Of a stretch of 64,000 nucleotides of DNA, positions 26,266 through 35,198 are shown one piece after another. The DNA comes from Pseudomonas sp. RIT-562. GTDB lineage: Bacteria; Pseudomonadota; Gammaproteobacteria; Pseudomonadales; Pseudomonadaceae. Under the pieces are notes generated by a model. That model was not told the origin of the DNA, did no database searches, and saw nothing but the letters and a program-made list of their open reading frames with translations. The first letter of the stretch is position 1, and each line of letters opens with the position of its first letter. Position numbers and translations under genes: made by a program. Where the stretch lies: positions 104,795-168,794 of the forward strand of contig NZ_JAPJIV010000013.1 in assembly GCF_026241895.1 (NCBI RefSeq), read 5' to 3'.

Positions 26266-26658
26266 ATGTCCCCGATTCGCTTGCTTGTCCCCCTGAGCCT
26301 TGCCGTGCTGGCCGCCTGCTCCTCGCAACCGGCACAGAACCTGACCGTGGAAAAACAGAGTCAATGCCCGGCCAAGCTGCACAGCGGTCAAAACCTGATT
26401 CTCACCCTGCCCAGCAACCCGACCACGGGCTACCGCTGGGCGATTCAGGATTCGGCTGGCGGGGTGCTGCACGCACTGGGCCCCGAGGTGTACAGCAACC
26501 CGGAAGACGCGGGCATCGTTGGCTCCGCGGGAATCTCCACCTGGCGTTTCCAGGCATTCGCCCCCGGTACTGGACGCTTGCGTTTGACCTCCCAGCAACC
26601 CTGGGCACCGGAAGTGAAACCGGTGGATACCTTTGACTGCGCGATCTCGGTGAACTGA
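26266..26658 (+). CDS. Chagasin-like (I42) protease inhibitor lipoprotein
   Basis: A 130-residue protein from the ATG at 26266, where a lipoprotein signal begins (MSPIRLLVPLSLAVLAAC, lipobox LAAC with Cys18). The mature domain carries the I42/chagasin loop LPSNPTTGYRW, whose NPTTG element plugs the active site of papain-type cysteine proteases in characterised members, followed by GIVGSAGISTWRFQAFAPGTGRL, which matches the second conserved region. It is likely anchored in the outer or inner membrane facing the periplasm. The target protease is unknown. The GTG start of the next gene is only 2 bases after its stop, suggesting an operon. Confidence 0.8.
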   Translation: MSPIRLLVPLSLAVLAACSSQPAQNLTVEKQSQCPAKLHSGQNLILTLPSNPTTGYRWAIQDSAGGVLHALGPEVYSNPEDAGIVGSAGISTWRFQAFAPGTGRLRLTSQQPWAPEVKPVDTFDCAISVN

Positions 26659-26660
26659 CC

Positions 26661-27302
26661 GTGGGCTGGCTGATTCTGGCGCTGATGGGCGCGGTTACTT
26701 TCCTTTACGGGGTGAGCGTGGATGCCACGCTTCTGTGCCTGCTGGTCAAGCCATTGCCGGTACTGGCCCTGCTGGGTTGGCTGCATGATGCGCCGCCCAG
26801 TGAATATCGCCGCTGGATTAGCCTCGGCTTGATTTTCTCCCTGCTTGGCGATGTGTTGCTGGCGTGGCCGATGGATTTGTTCGTCTTTGGTCTGGGGGCG
26901 TTTCTGGTGGCGCACCTGGCATACCTGAAGGCTTATCTGAGTGATTGCCGCCGGTTGGCGCTGCTGCCGTTGATTCTGGCGCTCGGTGTGGGTGCCGTAT
27001 TGCTGGGGATTCTGATCGCCAGCGGTTTAGGTCCGTTGTTGATTCCGGTGATCGTCTACGGGCTGGCAATCAGCGCGATGCTCTGGCGCGCCCTCGCCCG
27101 TCTGGGCACCGAGGTGCCACAACGCTCGGCACTGCTGGCGGCGGCCGGCGCAGTGGCGTTCGTGTTTTCCGACAGCGTCATCGGCATCAGTCGCTTCGTG
27201 ATGCCGTTCCACGCGGCGCCCTATGTGATTATCCTGAGCTATTGGCTGGGGCAGTGGGGGATTGCGGCTTCGGCATTCACCACCGAACCGCGCCGCGCCT
27301 GA
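26661..27302 (+). CDS. YhhN family lysoplasmalogenase-like membrane protein
   Basis: A 213-residue polytopic inner-membrane protein with a GTG start 2 bases after the preceding gene. About eight hydrophobic helices are visible (WLILALMGAVTFLYGVSV, LCLLVKPLPVLALLGWL, LGLIFSLLGDVLLAW and others). LVKPLP, SLLGDVLLAW, FLVAHLAYLKAY and GAVAFVFSDSVIGISRF are the conserved YhhN/TMEM86 blocks with buried acidic residues. TMEM86B hydrolyses the vinyl ether of lysoplasmalogens. Pseudomonads are not known to make plasmalogens, so the bacterial substrate is open; scavenged host lipids are one possibility. Confidence 0.8.
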   Translation: MGWLILALMGAVTFLYGVSVDATLLCLLVKPLPVLALLGWLHDAPPSEYRRWISLGLIFSLLGDVLLAWPMDLFVFGLGAFLVAHLAYLKAYLSDCRRLALLPLILALGVGAVLLGILIASGLGPLLIPVIVYGLAISAMLWRALARLGTEVPQRSALLAAAGAVAFVFSDSVIGISRFVMPFHAAPYVIILSYWLGQWGIAASAFTTEPRRA

Positions 27303-27303
27303 G

Positions 27304-27380
27304 AAAAAGATCGCAGCCTGCGGCAGCTCCTACACAGATCGCATTTCAAACGTAGGAGCTGCCGTAGGCTGCGATCTTTT
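27304..27380. repeat. REP inverted pair, GTAGGAGCTGCCG type
   Basis: AAAAGATCGCAGCCTGCGGC continuing to AGCTCCTAC is matched by the inverse arm starting GTAGGAGCTGCCG and ending GCGATCTTTT. The long stem with terminal A/T runs could also end transcription between the YhhN gene and cmoA. The same REP type occurs at 63919-64000. Confidence 0.85.
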
Positions 27381-27468
27381 GATTTGGCGGTTTATCAGAG
27401 AACCCGCGCATCCCGGCGCCAAGTTGGCTAAAATGCCGGCCTTTTCCATCCAAGCCGCTGGAACCGCC

Positions 27469-28212
27469 GTGAGCAAAGAACCCGATCGCCTTTTCGCCCA
27501 GCCGTTGGCCCAGGTGCCTGACTTCGCCTTCAACGAGGACGTGGTGCGGGTCTTCCCGGACATGATCAAACGCTCGGTGCCGGGTTACCCGACCATCGTC
27601 GAGAATCTCGGGGTGCTCGCCGCGCAGTTTGCCCAGCCCAACAGCGTGCTCTACGACCTGGGCTCGTCCCTCGGTGCCGTGACCCAGGCGTTGCGCCGGC
27701 ACGTGCGCACCGACGGCTGCCGGGTGATCGCTGTGGATAACTCGGCGGCCATGGTCGAACGCTGCCGCGAATACCTCAATGGCCAGGACTCGATGTTCCA
27801 GGAGCTGCTACCTGTCGAAGTGATCGAAGGTGACATCCTCGCGCTGGAGTTCCAGCCGGCCTCGGTAGTGGCGCTGAATTTCACCTTGCAATTCATCGCC
27901 CCTGAGCAGCGCACAGCGTTGTTGTCGCGCATTCGCCAGTCGTTGCTGCCAGGTGGCGCGCTGATTCTGTCGGAGAAGCTGCGCTTCAACGACCTTCAGG
28001 AACACGCCCTGCTCACCGACCTGCACGTCGCCTTCAAACGCGCTAACGGCTACAGCGAACTGGAGATCGCGCAGAAACGCAGCGCCATCGAAAACGTCAT
28101 GAAGCCCGACAGCCTCGAAGAACATCGCGAGCGCCTGCTGGCAGCCGGGTTCTCGAAAGTCGTGCCTTGGTTCCAGTGTCTTAACTTTGCTTCGTTGATT
28201 GCCCTGCCATGA
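27469..28212 (+). CDS. cmoA: Carboxy-S-adenosyl-L-methionine synthase CmoA
   Basis: A 247-residue class I methyltransferase-fold enzyme that makes carboxy-SAM from SAM and prephenate for tRNA wobble-uridine modification. It starts with GTG (VSKEPDRLFAQPL), giving the usual family length; longer in-frame starts run into the REP. Visible features are the SAM site YDLGSSLGAVTQAL, VIAVDNSAAMVERCREYL, the acidic motif VIEGDILALEF and NFTLQFI. The stop overlaps the cmoB start by four bases (ATGA), so synthase and user enzyme are coupled. Confidence 0.95.
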   Translation: MSKEPDRLFAQPLAQVPDFAFNEDVVRVFPDMIKRSVPGYPTIVENLGVLAAQFAQPNSVLYDLGSSLGAVTQALRRHVRTDGCRVIAVDNSAAMVERCREYLNGQDSMFQELLPVEVIEGDILALEFQPASVVALNFTLQFIAPEQRTALLSRIRQSLLPGGALILSEKLRFNDLQEHALLTDLHVAFKRANGYSELEIAQKRSAIENVMKPDSLEEHRERLLAAGFSKVVPWFQCLNFASLIALP

Positions 28213-29165
28213 TTGATCTGTCTCCCCTCGCCCGCCGACTGGCTGGTACTCCACTGGCCGACTGGGCCAACAGCCTGCAAGCCCAGCTCGACAAAAAAAT
28301 GGAAAAAGGCCACGGCGACCTCGAGCGCTGGCAGAGTGCGCTGGATGCGCTGCCGAAGATTCAGCCAAGCGAAGTCGACTTGTTGAATGGCCTGCGGCTG
28401 GACACCGATTGCGACGACGACACCCGCACGCAAATGCGCACAGCGTTGATGGGCCTGTCGCCATGGCGCAAGGGTCCGTTCGACTTGTTTGGCGTGCACG
28501 TCGACACCGAGTGGCGCTCGGACTGGAAATGGTCGCGAGTCGCGCCGCACCTGGATCTCAAGGGCAAACGCATCCTCGATGTCGGCTGTGGCAATGGCTA
28601 TTACATGTGGCGCATGCTTGGCGCCGGCGCCGACAGCGTGATCGGCGTCGACCCCAACTGGCTGTTCTTCTGCCAGTTCCAGGCGGTGCAGCGCTATCTG
28701 TCGGAGCCGAATGCCTGGCACTTGCCGTTTCCCTTTGAAGACCTGCCGCCCAACCTTGAAGGTTTCGACACGGTGTTTTCCATGGGAGTGTTCTACCACC
28801 GCCGCTCGCCGATCGAACACTTGCTCGCGCTGAAAGATTGCCTGGTCAAAGGCGGTGAACTGGTGCTGGAGACCCTGGTTATCGAGGGCGATCAGCAGCA
28901 GGTACTGGTGCCGGAAGACCGTTATGCACAGATGCGCAACGTGTGGTTCCTGCCGTCGGTGCCAGCGCTGATGCTCTGGTTGCGCCGGGCCGGGTTCACC
29001 GATGTGCGTTGCGTGGACGTGAGCACCACCACGGTCGAGGAACAGCGCGGCACGGAATGGATGAAGTATCAGTCGCTGAGCGATTTCCTCGATCCCGAGG
29101 ATCACAGCAAGACCATTGAAGGTTTGCCAGCGCCGATGCGGGCGGTGATTGTCGCTCGCAAGTAA
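28209..29165 (+). CDS. cmoB: tRNA U34 carboxymethyltransferase CmoB
   Basis: A 318-residue enzyme that transfers the carboxymethyl group of carboxy-SAM to 5-hydroxyuridine at position 34 of tRNAs, giving cmo5U. Conserved segments: SPWRKGPFDLFGVHVDTEWR, KWSRVAPHLDLKGKRILDVG, CGNGYYMWRMLGAGADSVIG, the substrate loop DPNWLFFCQFQAVQ, and MGVFYHRRSPIEHL. Length and order match E. coli CmoB. It is translationally coupled to cmoA. Confidence 0.95.
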   Translation: MIDLSPLARRLAGTPLADWANSLQAQLDKKMEKGHGDLERWQSALDALPKIQPSEVDLLNGLRLDTDCDDDTRTQMRTALMGLSPWRKGPFDLFGVHVDTEWRSDWKWSRVAPHLDLKGKRILDVGCGNGYYMWRMLGAGADSVIGVDPNWLFFCQFQAVQRYLSEPNAWHLPFPFEDLPPNLEGFDTVFSMGVFYHRRSPIEHLLALKDCLVKGGELVLETLVIEGDQQQVLVPEDRYAQMRNVWFLPSVPALMLWLRRAGFTDVRCVDVSTTTVEEQRGTEWMKYQSLSDFLDPEDHSKTIEGLPAPMRAVIVARK

Positions 29166-29194
29166 ACCCATCTCTCGGTCTATGCAGATCAAAA

Positions 29195-29286
29195 TGTGGG
29201 AGCGGGCTTGCTCGCGAATGCGGTGTGTCAGTCAACTTCATTGTTGAATGACACACCGCATTCGCGAGCAAGCCCGCTCCCACATT
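29195..29286. repeat. REPIN (long inverted pair)
   Basis: TGTGGGAGCGGGCTTGCTCG and its inverse lie about 90 bases apart end to end, with a symmetric interior (GCGGTGTGTCA / TGACACACCGC), so almost the whole unit can fold into one hairpin. It lies between convergent cmoB and tadA. Confidence 0.9.
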
Positions 29287-29296
29287 AGGTCTGTGT

Positions 29297-29794
29297 TTAA
29301 TCGGAAGATCTGGCTCTGCGGGCCTTGAAGAACTCGCTCAACACCGCACCGCACTCCTGCGCCAACACCCCGCCCTCAAACAATACTCGGTGATTCAAAA
29401 AGCCCTGGGTAAAGAACTGCCCCTGACTCTGCACAATCCCCGCCTTGGGCTCCAGCGCCCCATACACTACCCGCGCGATTCGCGAATGCACGATCAGCCC
29501 GGCGCACATGCTGCAGGGCTCGAGCGTTACGTACAGTGTGCTGCCGGGCAGACGATAGTTGCTGGCAGCCAACGCGGCAGCGCGGATCGCGACCATCTCG
29601 GCATGGGCACTTGGGTCATTGCCACTGATCGGGCAATTGAAGCCGCGGCCAATGATTTCACCGTCCTGCACCAGCACCGCACCCACCGGCACTTCACCGA
29701 GCGCCGCGCCTTGCGCAGCCAGGGCCAGGGCTTCGCGCATGAAGTCGCGATCGCGACTACGGTCGATGATCGCGGCGGGACGTATCTGACGCAT
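29297..29794 (-). CDS. tadA: tRNA-specific adenosine deaminase TadA
   Basis: A 165-residue zinc deaminase that converts A34 to inosine in tRNA-Arg(ACG). The catalytic site is complete: His64-Ala-Glu66 (HAEMVAIRAA) and Pro-Cys94-Ser-Met-Cys97 (LEPCSMCAG). Also visible are EVPVGAVLV and the C-terminal GAVLSEFFKARR. The start MRQIRPAAII lies at the stop codon of the multicopper oxidase gene (TGATG, one shared base), so tadA is probably translated by reinitiation after that gene. Confidence 0.93.
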   Translation of the reverse strand: MRQIRPAAIIDRSRDRDFMREALALAAQGAALGEVPVGAVLVQDGEIIGRGFNCPISGNDPSAHAEMVAIRAAALAASNYRLPGSTLYVTLEPCSMCAGLIVHSRIARVVYGALEPKAGIVQSQGQFFTQGFLNHRVLFEGGVLAQECGAVLSEFFKARRARSSD

Positions 29795-31170
29795 CACGCC
29801 ACCTCGATAGCGGCCATCAGGCCGGTTTCCATGTGATCGATCACGTGGCAATGGAACATCCACACCCCTGGGTTATCCGCCACCAGGGCCACCTGCGCGC
29901 GCTCGTTCTTGCCGAGCAGGTAGGTGTCCGTGAAGTATGGAATAACCTTGTGCCGGTTTGAGGCAATCACTTTGAAGCTCATGCCGTGCAAGTGAATCGG
30001 ATGCTGGTACTGGGTCATGTTTTTCAGTTCGAAGATGTAGCTCTTGCCCCGTTCGAGCTTGGCGATCGGCCGGTCCGCGCAGGTCTTGTCGGTGATGTCC
30101 CAGGCCTGGCCATTGATCTGCCACAGGCTGGGTGGCTTGCCGTTGTCGACGTTCACCGACACCGAGCCGACCCACTCGAAGTTGAAGTTGAGTTTCTCGG
30201 CACTGGCCAGGTCCGGCTCGGCCACCGGGTTGGCGGGCAGCGCGGGTGGCCATGTGCTCGGCGTGTCGTTATTGGCCACGGAACGGAACGTGCCCAGGCG
30301 AACCGGGCCGTTGCGCAGGGATAATTCTTCGCCAGCCGGCGGAGCCTTGATCGCCAGGCAAATTCGCATGCCCGGGCCAAGCCAGTACTCCTTGCCCAAC
30401 GGGCGCGGTGCAATCGGGTTGCCGTCCAACGCATAAATCTGCGCCTCGACACCCGGGATGTTGAGGCGATAAGTCAGGGTGTTGTCGAGGTTGAGCAGAC
30501 GCACACGAGTGATTTGCCCGGCGGGTAGTTCGATCACCGCCTGGGACACTCCGTTGATGGTCGACAGGCGCCCCGCCGTGCCGCCCCGGGCCGCTTCACG
30601 AGGAATGCTGAACGCGACGAACGCGCCCTCTTCATCGACGTGCCAGCTTTTCAGGCTCAAGGTTTTTTCGTAGTTGAAACCGGTAGGCTCGCGCTCCTCG
30701 ACGATCAGCGGACCGACCAGGCCACGGCCAAGTTCTTCGCTGCTGTTCACGTGCGGGTGATACCAGTAGCTGCCGGCATCCGGGACGCGGAACTTGTAGT
30801 CGAAATACTCCCCCGGCAGTACCGGAAGCTGCGACACATAGGGCACGCCGTCCATCTCCAGCGGCAGGCGGATGCCGTGCCAGTGGATGGTGGTCGCGAC
30901 CGGCAGATGATTGATGAAGCGCACCCGCAGCCATTCACCCTGGCGCACGCGCAGCTCGGTGCCCGGCGCCGACGGGCCGAACGCCCAGGCTTGGGTGGTG
31001 TGACCGGGCACCAGTTCGACGTCCAGCGGAGCCGCAATCAGCTCATAGTCGTGACCCGCGTCGGCGTCAGCCATCTTGCCTAGCCAGTACCGCGATGCGC
31101 CACCCGCTCCGAGACCAACGACAACAAGACCGGCCAGGCCACCGAGGATTTGGCGACGGGTAAAGGACAT
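29794..31170 (-). CDS. Tat-exported multicopper oxidase (laccase-like)
   Basis: A 458-residue periplasmic multicopper oxidase. I start at MSFTRRQILGG (CAT at 31168-31170), which opens a twin-arginine-type signal (TRRQILGG followed by LAGLVVVGLGAGGA). All four copper motifs are present: His96-Trp-His98 (TIHWHGI), His138-Pro-His140 (YWYHPHVNSSEE), HPIHLHGMSF, and HCHVIDHMETGLM containing the type 1 Cys-His pair. It resembles CopA/CumA/PcoA-type oxidases that handle copper, manganese or phenolics; the substrate is not decidable. It overlaps tadA by one base, an odd partnership that may be only transcriptional economy. Confidence 0.85.
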   Translation of the reverse strand: MSFTRRQILGGLAGLVVVGLGAGGASRYWLGKMADADAGHDYELIAAPLDVELVPGHTTQAWAFGPSAPGTELRVRQGEWLRVRFINHLPVATTIHWHGIRLPLEMDGVPYVSQLPVLPGEYFDYKFRVPDAGSYWYHPHVNSSEELGRGLVGPLIVEEREPTGFNYEKTLSLKSWHVDEEGAFVAFSIPREAARGGTAGRLSTINGVSQAVIELPAGQITRVRLLNLDNTLTYRLNIPGVEAQIYALDGNPIAPRPLGKEYWLGPGMRICLAIKAPPAGEELSLRNGPVRLGTFRSVANNDTPSTWPPALPANPVAEPDLASAEKLNFNFEWVGSVSVNVDNGKPPSLWQINGQAWDITDKTCADRPIAKLERGKSYIFELKNMTQYQHPIHLHGMSFKVIASNRHKVIPYFTDTYLLGKNERAQVALVADNPGVWMFHCHVIDHMETGLMAAIEVA

Positions 31171-31286
31171 GAACTCAACTACCTCACGTATCAACGACTG
31201 GCCCTGGGGCCTGTAAAAGGCGAATACGATACACCTGCGGTTGAGAAACAGTAAGGGCGGCGCGGCGACAGGTGTAGCGCAAACGT

Positions 31287-31318
31287 AAAAGACCCCGTGA
31301 ATTCGCACTCACGGGGCC
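31287..31318 (-). terminator. Intrinsic terminator of guaBA
   Basis: Read on the minus strand, CCCCGTGA and TCACGGGG pair around an 8-base loop, followed by TCTTTT, 35 bases after the guaA stop. Confidence 0.85.
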
Positions 31319-31352
31319 TTTCAGGTGTTACGGACGATCAGTCAGATCGGGA

Positions 31353-32930
31353 TCATTCCCACTCAATCGTCGCTGGCGGCTTGCTCGACACGTCGTAAGT
31401 GACGCGGGAGATGCCTTCGATTTCGTTGATGATCCGGCCGCTGACGGTTTCCAGCAGTTCGTAAGGCAGGTGAGCCCAACGTGCGGTCATGAAGTCGATG
31501 GTTTCCACGGCACGCAGGGCCACGACCCAGGCGTAACGACGGCCATCGCCGACAACGCCAACCGATTTCACCGGCTGGAATACCACGAATGCCTGGCTGA
31601 CTTTGTGATACCAGTCGGCCTTGCGCAGTTCTTCGATGAAGATGTGGTCGGCGCGACGCAGCAGGTCGGCGTATTCCTTTTTCACTTCACCGAGGATCCG
31701 CACGCCCAGGCCTGGGCCCGGGAACGGGTGACGGTAGACCATGTCGTACGGCAGGCCCAGTTCCAGGCCCAGACGACGCACTTCGTCCTTGAACAGTTCG
31801 CGCAGTGGCTCGACCAGTTTCAGGTTCATTTCTTCCGGCAGGCCACCCACGTTGTGGTGCGACTTGATTACGTGGGCCTTGCCGCTTTTGGCGCCAGCCG
31901 ACTCGATCACGTCCGGGTAGATGGTGCCCTGGGCGAGGTACTTGATGTTGTCCAGTTTGTTGGACTGGGCATCGAACACGTCGATGAAGGTGCGGCCGAT
32001 GATCTTGCGCTTCTTCTCCGGGTCGCTTTCGCCAGCCAGGTTGTCGAGGAACTGATCTTCAGCGTTGGCGCGGATCACCTTGACGCCCATGTTCTCGGCG
32101 AACATGGCCATCACTTGCTCGCCTTCGTGCAGGCGCAGCAGGCCGTTGTCGACGAAGACGCAGGTCAGCTGGTCGCCGATGGCTTTGTGCAACAGCGCGG
32201 CAACTACCGAGGAGTCAACGCCGCCGGACAAGCCGAGCAAGACGTTGTCGGTGCCGACCTGGGCGCGAACCTGGGCGATGGCGTCTTCGGCAATCTTCGA
32301 CGGAGTCCACAGGGCCTCGCAGCCGCAGATGTCGAGGATGAAGCGCGACAGGATGCGACCGCCCTGCTTGGTATGGGTCACTTCCGGGTGGAACTGCACG
32401 CCGTAGTAGCCGCGAGCGTCGTCGAACATGCCGGCAATCGGGCAGCTCGGGGTGCTGGCCAGGATGTGGAATTCCTGCGGCATCTTGGTGACCTTGTCAC
32501 CGTGGCTCATCCATACGTCGAGGCCAAACAGGCCGTCGGCGTCGATGTGATCTTCGATGCCATCGAGCAGGCGGCTCTTGCCGACCACGTCGACACGGGC
32601 GTAACCGAACTCACGCAGCTCGGAACCTTCGACCTTGCCACCCAGCTGTTCAGCCATGGTCTGCATGCCGTAGCAGATACCGAAGACCGGTACGCCCAGG
32701 TCGAACACCGCTTGCGGGCAGCGCGGGCTGTTGGCTTCGTGCACGGACTCGGGGCCGCCGGCGAGAATGACGCCTTTTGGAGCGAATTCGCGAATCGCGT
32801 CTTCATCCATGTCGAACGGATGCAGTTCGCAGTACACGCCGATTTCACGCACGCGGCGGGCGATCAGCTGGGTGTACTGGGAACCGAAGTCGAGGATCAG
32901 GATGCGGTGAGCGTGAATGTCGAGGGCCAT
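31353..32930 (-). CDS. guaA: GMP synthase (glutamine-hydrolysing)
   Basis: A 525-residue cytosolic enzyme of standard length that aminates XMP to GMP with ATP and glutamine. The N-terminal class I glutamine amidotransferase has the nucleophile Cys86 in FGICYGMQTMAEQLGG and the histidine motif VQFHPEVTHT. The ATP-pyrophosphatase follows with the P-loop LSGGVDSSVVA, and the C-terminal dimerisation domain ends SSKPPATIEWE. It lies 96 bases downstream of guaB on the same strand, forming the usual guaBA unit. Confidence 0.97.
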   Translation of the reverse strand: MALDIHAHRILILDFGSQYTQLIARRVREIGVYCELHPFDMDEDAIREFAPKGVILAGGPESVHEANSPRCPQAVFDLGVPVFGICYGMQTMAEQLGGKVEGSELREFGYARVDVVGKSRLLDGIEDHIDADGLFGLDVWMSHGDKVTKMPQEFHILASTPSCPIAGMFDDARGYYGVQFHPEVTHTKQGGRILSRFILDICGCEALWTPSKIAEDAIAQVRAQVGTDNVLLGLSGGVDSSVVAALLHKAIGDQLTCVFVDNGLLRLHEGEQVMAMFAENMGVKVIRANAEDQFLDNLAGESDPEKKRKIIGRTFIDVFDAQSNKLDNIKYLAQGTIYPDVIESAGAKSGKAHVIKSHHNVGGLPEEMNLKLVEPLRELFKDEVRRLGLELGLPYDMVYRHPFPGPGLGVRILGEVKKEYADLLRRADHIFIEELRKADWYHKVSQAFVVFQPVKSVGVVGDGRRYAWVVALRAVETIDFMTARWAHLPYELLETVSGRIINEIEGISRVTYDVSSKPPATIEWE

Positions 32931-33026
32931 GGGGTCAGTCTCGTCTATGCAATTCGGGTGAAGAGAATCAGAAACAACTCGGGGCTGAATAAAACAGCCC
33001 CGGTGCTTAACTTTTTGCTTGAAGGC

Positions 33027-34496
33027 TCAACCTACGCGGTAGTTTGGCGCTTCCTTGGTGATCTGCACGTCATGCACGTGGGACTCGGCCATTCCGGCGC
33101 CGGTGATCCGCACGAACTCGGGCTTGGTGCGCATTTCTTCGATGTCGGCACTGCCGGTGTAGCCCATCGAGGAACGCAGGCCGCCCATCAGTTGATGGAT
33201 GATGGCGCTCAGGGTGCCCTTGTAAGGAACACGCCCTTCGATGCCTTCCGGAACCAGCTTCTCGGCGCCTGCCGAGGAGTCCTGGAAGTAACGGTCGGAG
33301 GAGCCTTGAGCCTGGGACATGGCGCCCAGCGAACCCATGCCGCGGTAAGCCTTGTACGAACGACCCTGGAACAGTTCGATCTCGCCTGGCGCTTCTTCAG
33401 TACCGGCGAACATCGAGCCCATCATCACGCAGGAAGCACCGGCAACGATGGCCTTGGACAGGTCACCGGAGAAACGGATGCCGCCGTCGGCGATCAACGG
33501 CACGCCTGTGCCTTCAAGGGCAGCGGCGACGTTGGCGATGGCACTGATTTGCGGGACGCCGACACCGGCGACGATGCGGGTGGTGCAGATCGAGCCAGGG
33601 CCGATGCCGACCTTGACTGCATCGGCGCCAGCTTCGGCCAGGGCCTTGGCGGCAGCGCCGGTGGCGATGTTGCCGCCGATGACCTGCACTTCAGGGAAGT
33701 TCTGCTTGACCCAGCGAACGCGGTCGATCACACCTTTGGAGTGACCGTGAGCGGTGTCGACCACCACCACGTCAACGCCGGCATTGACCAGGGCGGCGAC
33801 GCGATCACCGGTGTCTTTACCGGTACCCACCGCAGCGCCAACGCGCAGACGACCTTGATCGTCCTTGCTGGCCAGCGGGTAAGCCTTGGCTTTTTCGATA
33901 TCGTTGACGGTCATCATGCCCTTGAGGGCGAATTTCTCGTCGACGATCAATACGCGTTCGATGCGGTGTTTGTGCAACAACTCGCGAACGTCGTTCTTGT
34001 CGGCGCCTTCCTTGACCGTGACCAGGCGCTCTTTAGGCGTCATCACTTCACGGACAGTGGCTTCCATACGATTTTCGAAACGCACGTCACGGGAAGTGAC
34101 GATGCCGACCAGGTCGCCATCGTGCAGCACCGGAACGCCGGAGATATTGTGCTGGCGGGTCAGTTCGAACAGTTCACGCACCGTGGCGTCTGCCTCGATG
34201 GTGATCGGGTCCTTGACCACGCCGGCTTCGTAACGCTTGACCTTGCGCACTTCGGCAGCTTGCTGCTCGATGGTCATGTTCTTGTGGATAATGCCGATGC
34301 CACCTTCCTGAGCCATGGCAATTGCCAGTCGGGCTTCAGTGACGGTGTCCATGGCGGCAGAAACCAGAGGAATATTCAGCTCGATGCCACGGGTTAGGCG
34401 GGTCTTGAGACTGACTTCGTTAGGAAGCACCTCGGAATAACCGGGCACTAGGAGAATGTCGTCGAATGTCAGAGCTTCTTGGCTGATACGCAGCAT
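33027..34496 (-). CDS. guaB: Inosine-5'-monophosphate dehydrogenase
   Basis: A 489-residue enzyme from MLRISQEALTF (CAT at 34494-34496). It oxidises IMP to XMP with NAD+, the committed step to guanine nucleotides. The catalytic barrel is interrupted by two CBS domains (about 95-205: VKDPITIEADATVRELFEL, MTPKERLVTVKEG). The active-site loop GPGSICTTRIVAGVGVPQ holds the catalytic cysteine, and the flap carries YRGMGSLGAMSQ. First gene of guaBA. Confidence 0.97.
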   Translation of the reverse strand: MLRISQEALTFDDILLVPGYSEVLPNEVSLKTRLTRGIELNIPLVSAAMDTVTEARLAIAMAQEGGIGIIHKNMTIEQQAAEVRKVKRYEAGVVKDPITIEADATVRELFELTRQHNISGVPVLHDGDLVGIVTSRDVRFENRMEATVREVMTPKERLVTVKEGADKNDVRELLHKHRIERVLIVDEKFALKGMMTVNDIEKAKAYPLASKDDQGRLRVGAAVGTGKDTGDRVAALVNAGVDVVVVDTAHGHSKGVIDRVRWVKQNFPEVQVIGGNIATGAAAKALAEAGADAVKVGIGPGSICTTRIVAGVGVPQISAIANVAAALEGTGVPLIADGGIRFSGDLSKAIVAGASCVMMGSMFAGTEEAPGEIELFQGRSYKAYRGMGSLGAMSQAQGSSDRYFQDSSAGAEKLVPEGIEGRVPYKGTLSAIIHQLMGGLRSSMGYTGSADIEEMRTKPEFVRITGAGMAESHVHDVQITKEAPNYRVG

Positions 34497-34603
34497 CGCG
34501 GGGGCTCCCGAGCGGGAAAATGGAAGCGCGCCATTATAGTCAGACACCCCCTCGGGTTCAATGTAAAACTCTGTCTATTATCGATACAGTGATCGACGGG
34601 GCA

Positions 34604-35152
34604 CTACAGCTCGACTTTGACCCAACTCACCGGCTGGTCGAGCCAATCGGCAAACTCGTCGATAAAACTCTGCTTGAATCCAGCCTCGGCCCAATTGTTG
34701 AAGATAAACCCCAGGTTGGAGAACCCGCATTCCTGCAGGAACAGAAACCCGTTGATGTCATCTTCATGCCCGCATTCGGGACAAGTGAAGTTATCGGTAC
34801 GCCCCGGCATCCAGTCTTCCAGGCTTTCGAACAGTGCTTCACCGACTTCCTTGCGGCACTCGGCGCAGCCCGCCTCCTCCAGAAAACCCTTGGCTGGCGT
34901 ATAGATGCAGCGCTTGGTAATGATCTCCAGGCCATTGATCGGCTCACCAAAAGGCAGTGCTTCTGGGTGAAGCACCACTGCACGGGCGCCGTCGGCCAGG
35001 GCATAGCCCATGCGATTGCCGGTGCGCCCGCAGGTGGTGAGTTCTTCCTTGACGATGTTCTTGCGCACCAGCCAACGCACGATCGCCCGGGCCCGGGGTT
35101 CGTGCACCGGCAAAGTGGAGATTTTCGGGACGATGATGCTTTGCGAATTCAT
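34604..35152 (-). CDS. Conserved zinc-ribbon-like protein of unknown function
   Basis: A 182-residue soluble protein conserved in Pseudomonas. It has two CxxC pairs that could form a zinc site: CAEC at about 95 and CPEC at about 124, with additional single cysteines. Other recognisable parts are ARAIVRWLVRKNIVKEELTT near the N-terminus, which reads like a small winged-helix, and FNNWAEAGFKQSFIDEFADW at the end. Homologues are sometimes labelled 'sugar ABC transporter ATPase', but no Walker motifs are present, so that name is wrong here. It is transcribed in the same direction as and upstream of guaB (107-base gap). Confidence 0.65.
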   Translation of the reverse strand: MNSQSIIVPKISTLPVHEPRARAIVRWLVRKNIVKEELTTCGRTGNRMGYALADGARAVVLHPEALPFGEPINGLEIITKRCIYTPAKGFLEEAGCAECRKEVGEALFESLEDWMPGRTDNFTCPECGHEDDINGFLFLQECGFSNLGFIFNNWAEAGFKQSFIDEFADWLDQPVSWVKVEL

Positions 35153-35198
35153 GGTGCAAGCCTAGTGCGTCAAATGGATGTTCTGCGGCGATCGTATT

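Noticed and set aside
31470..34397. 975-codon open frame antisense to guaA and guaB
   Set aside because: Spans two well-supported genes and their intergenic gap; codon pattern is the complement of theirs.
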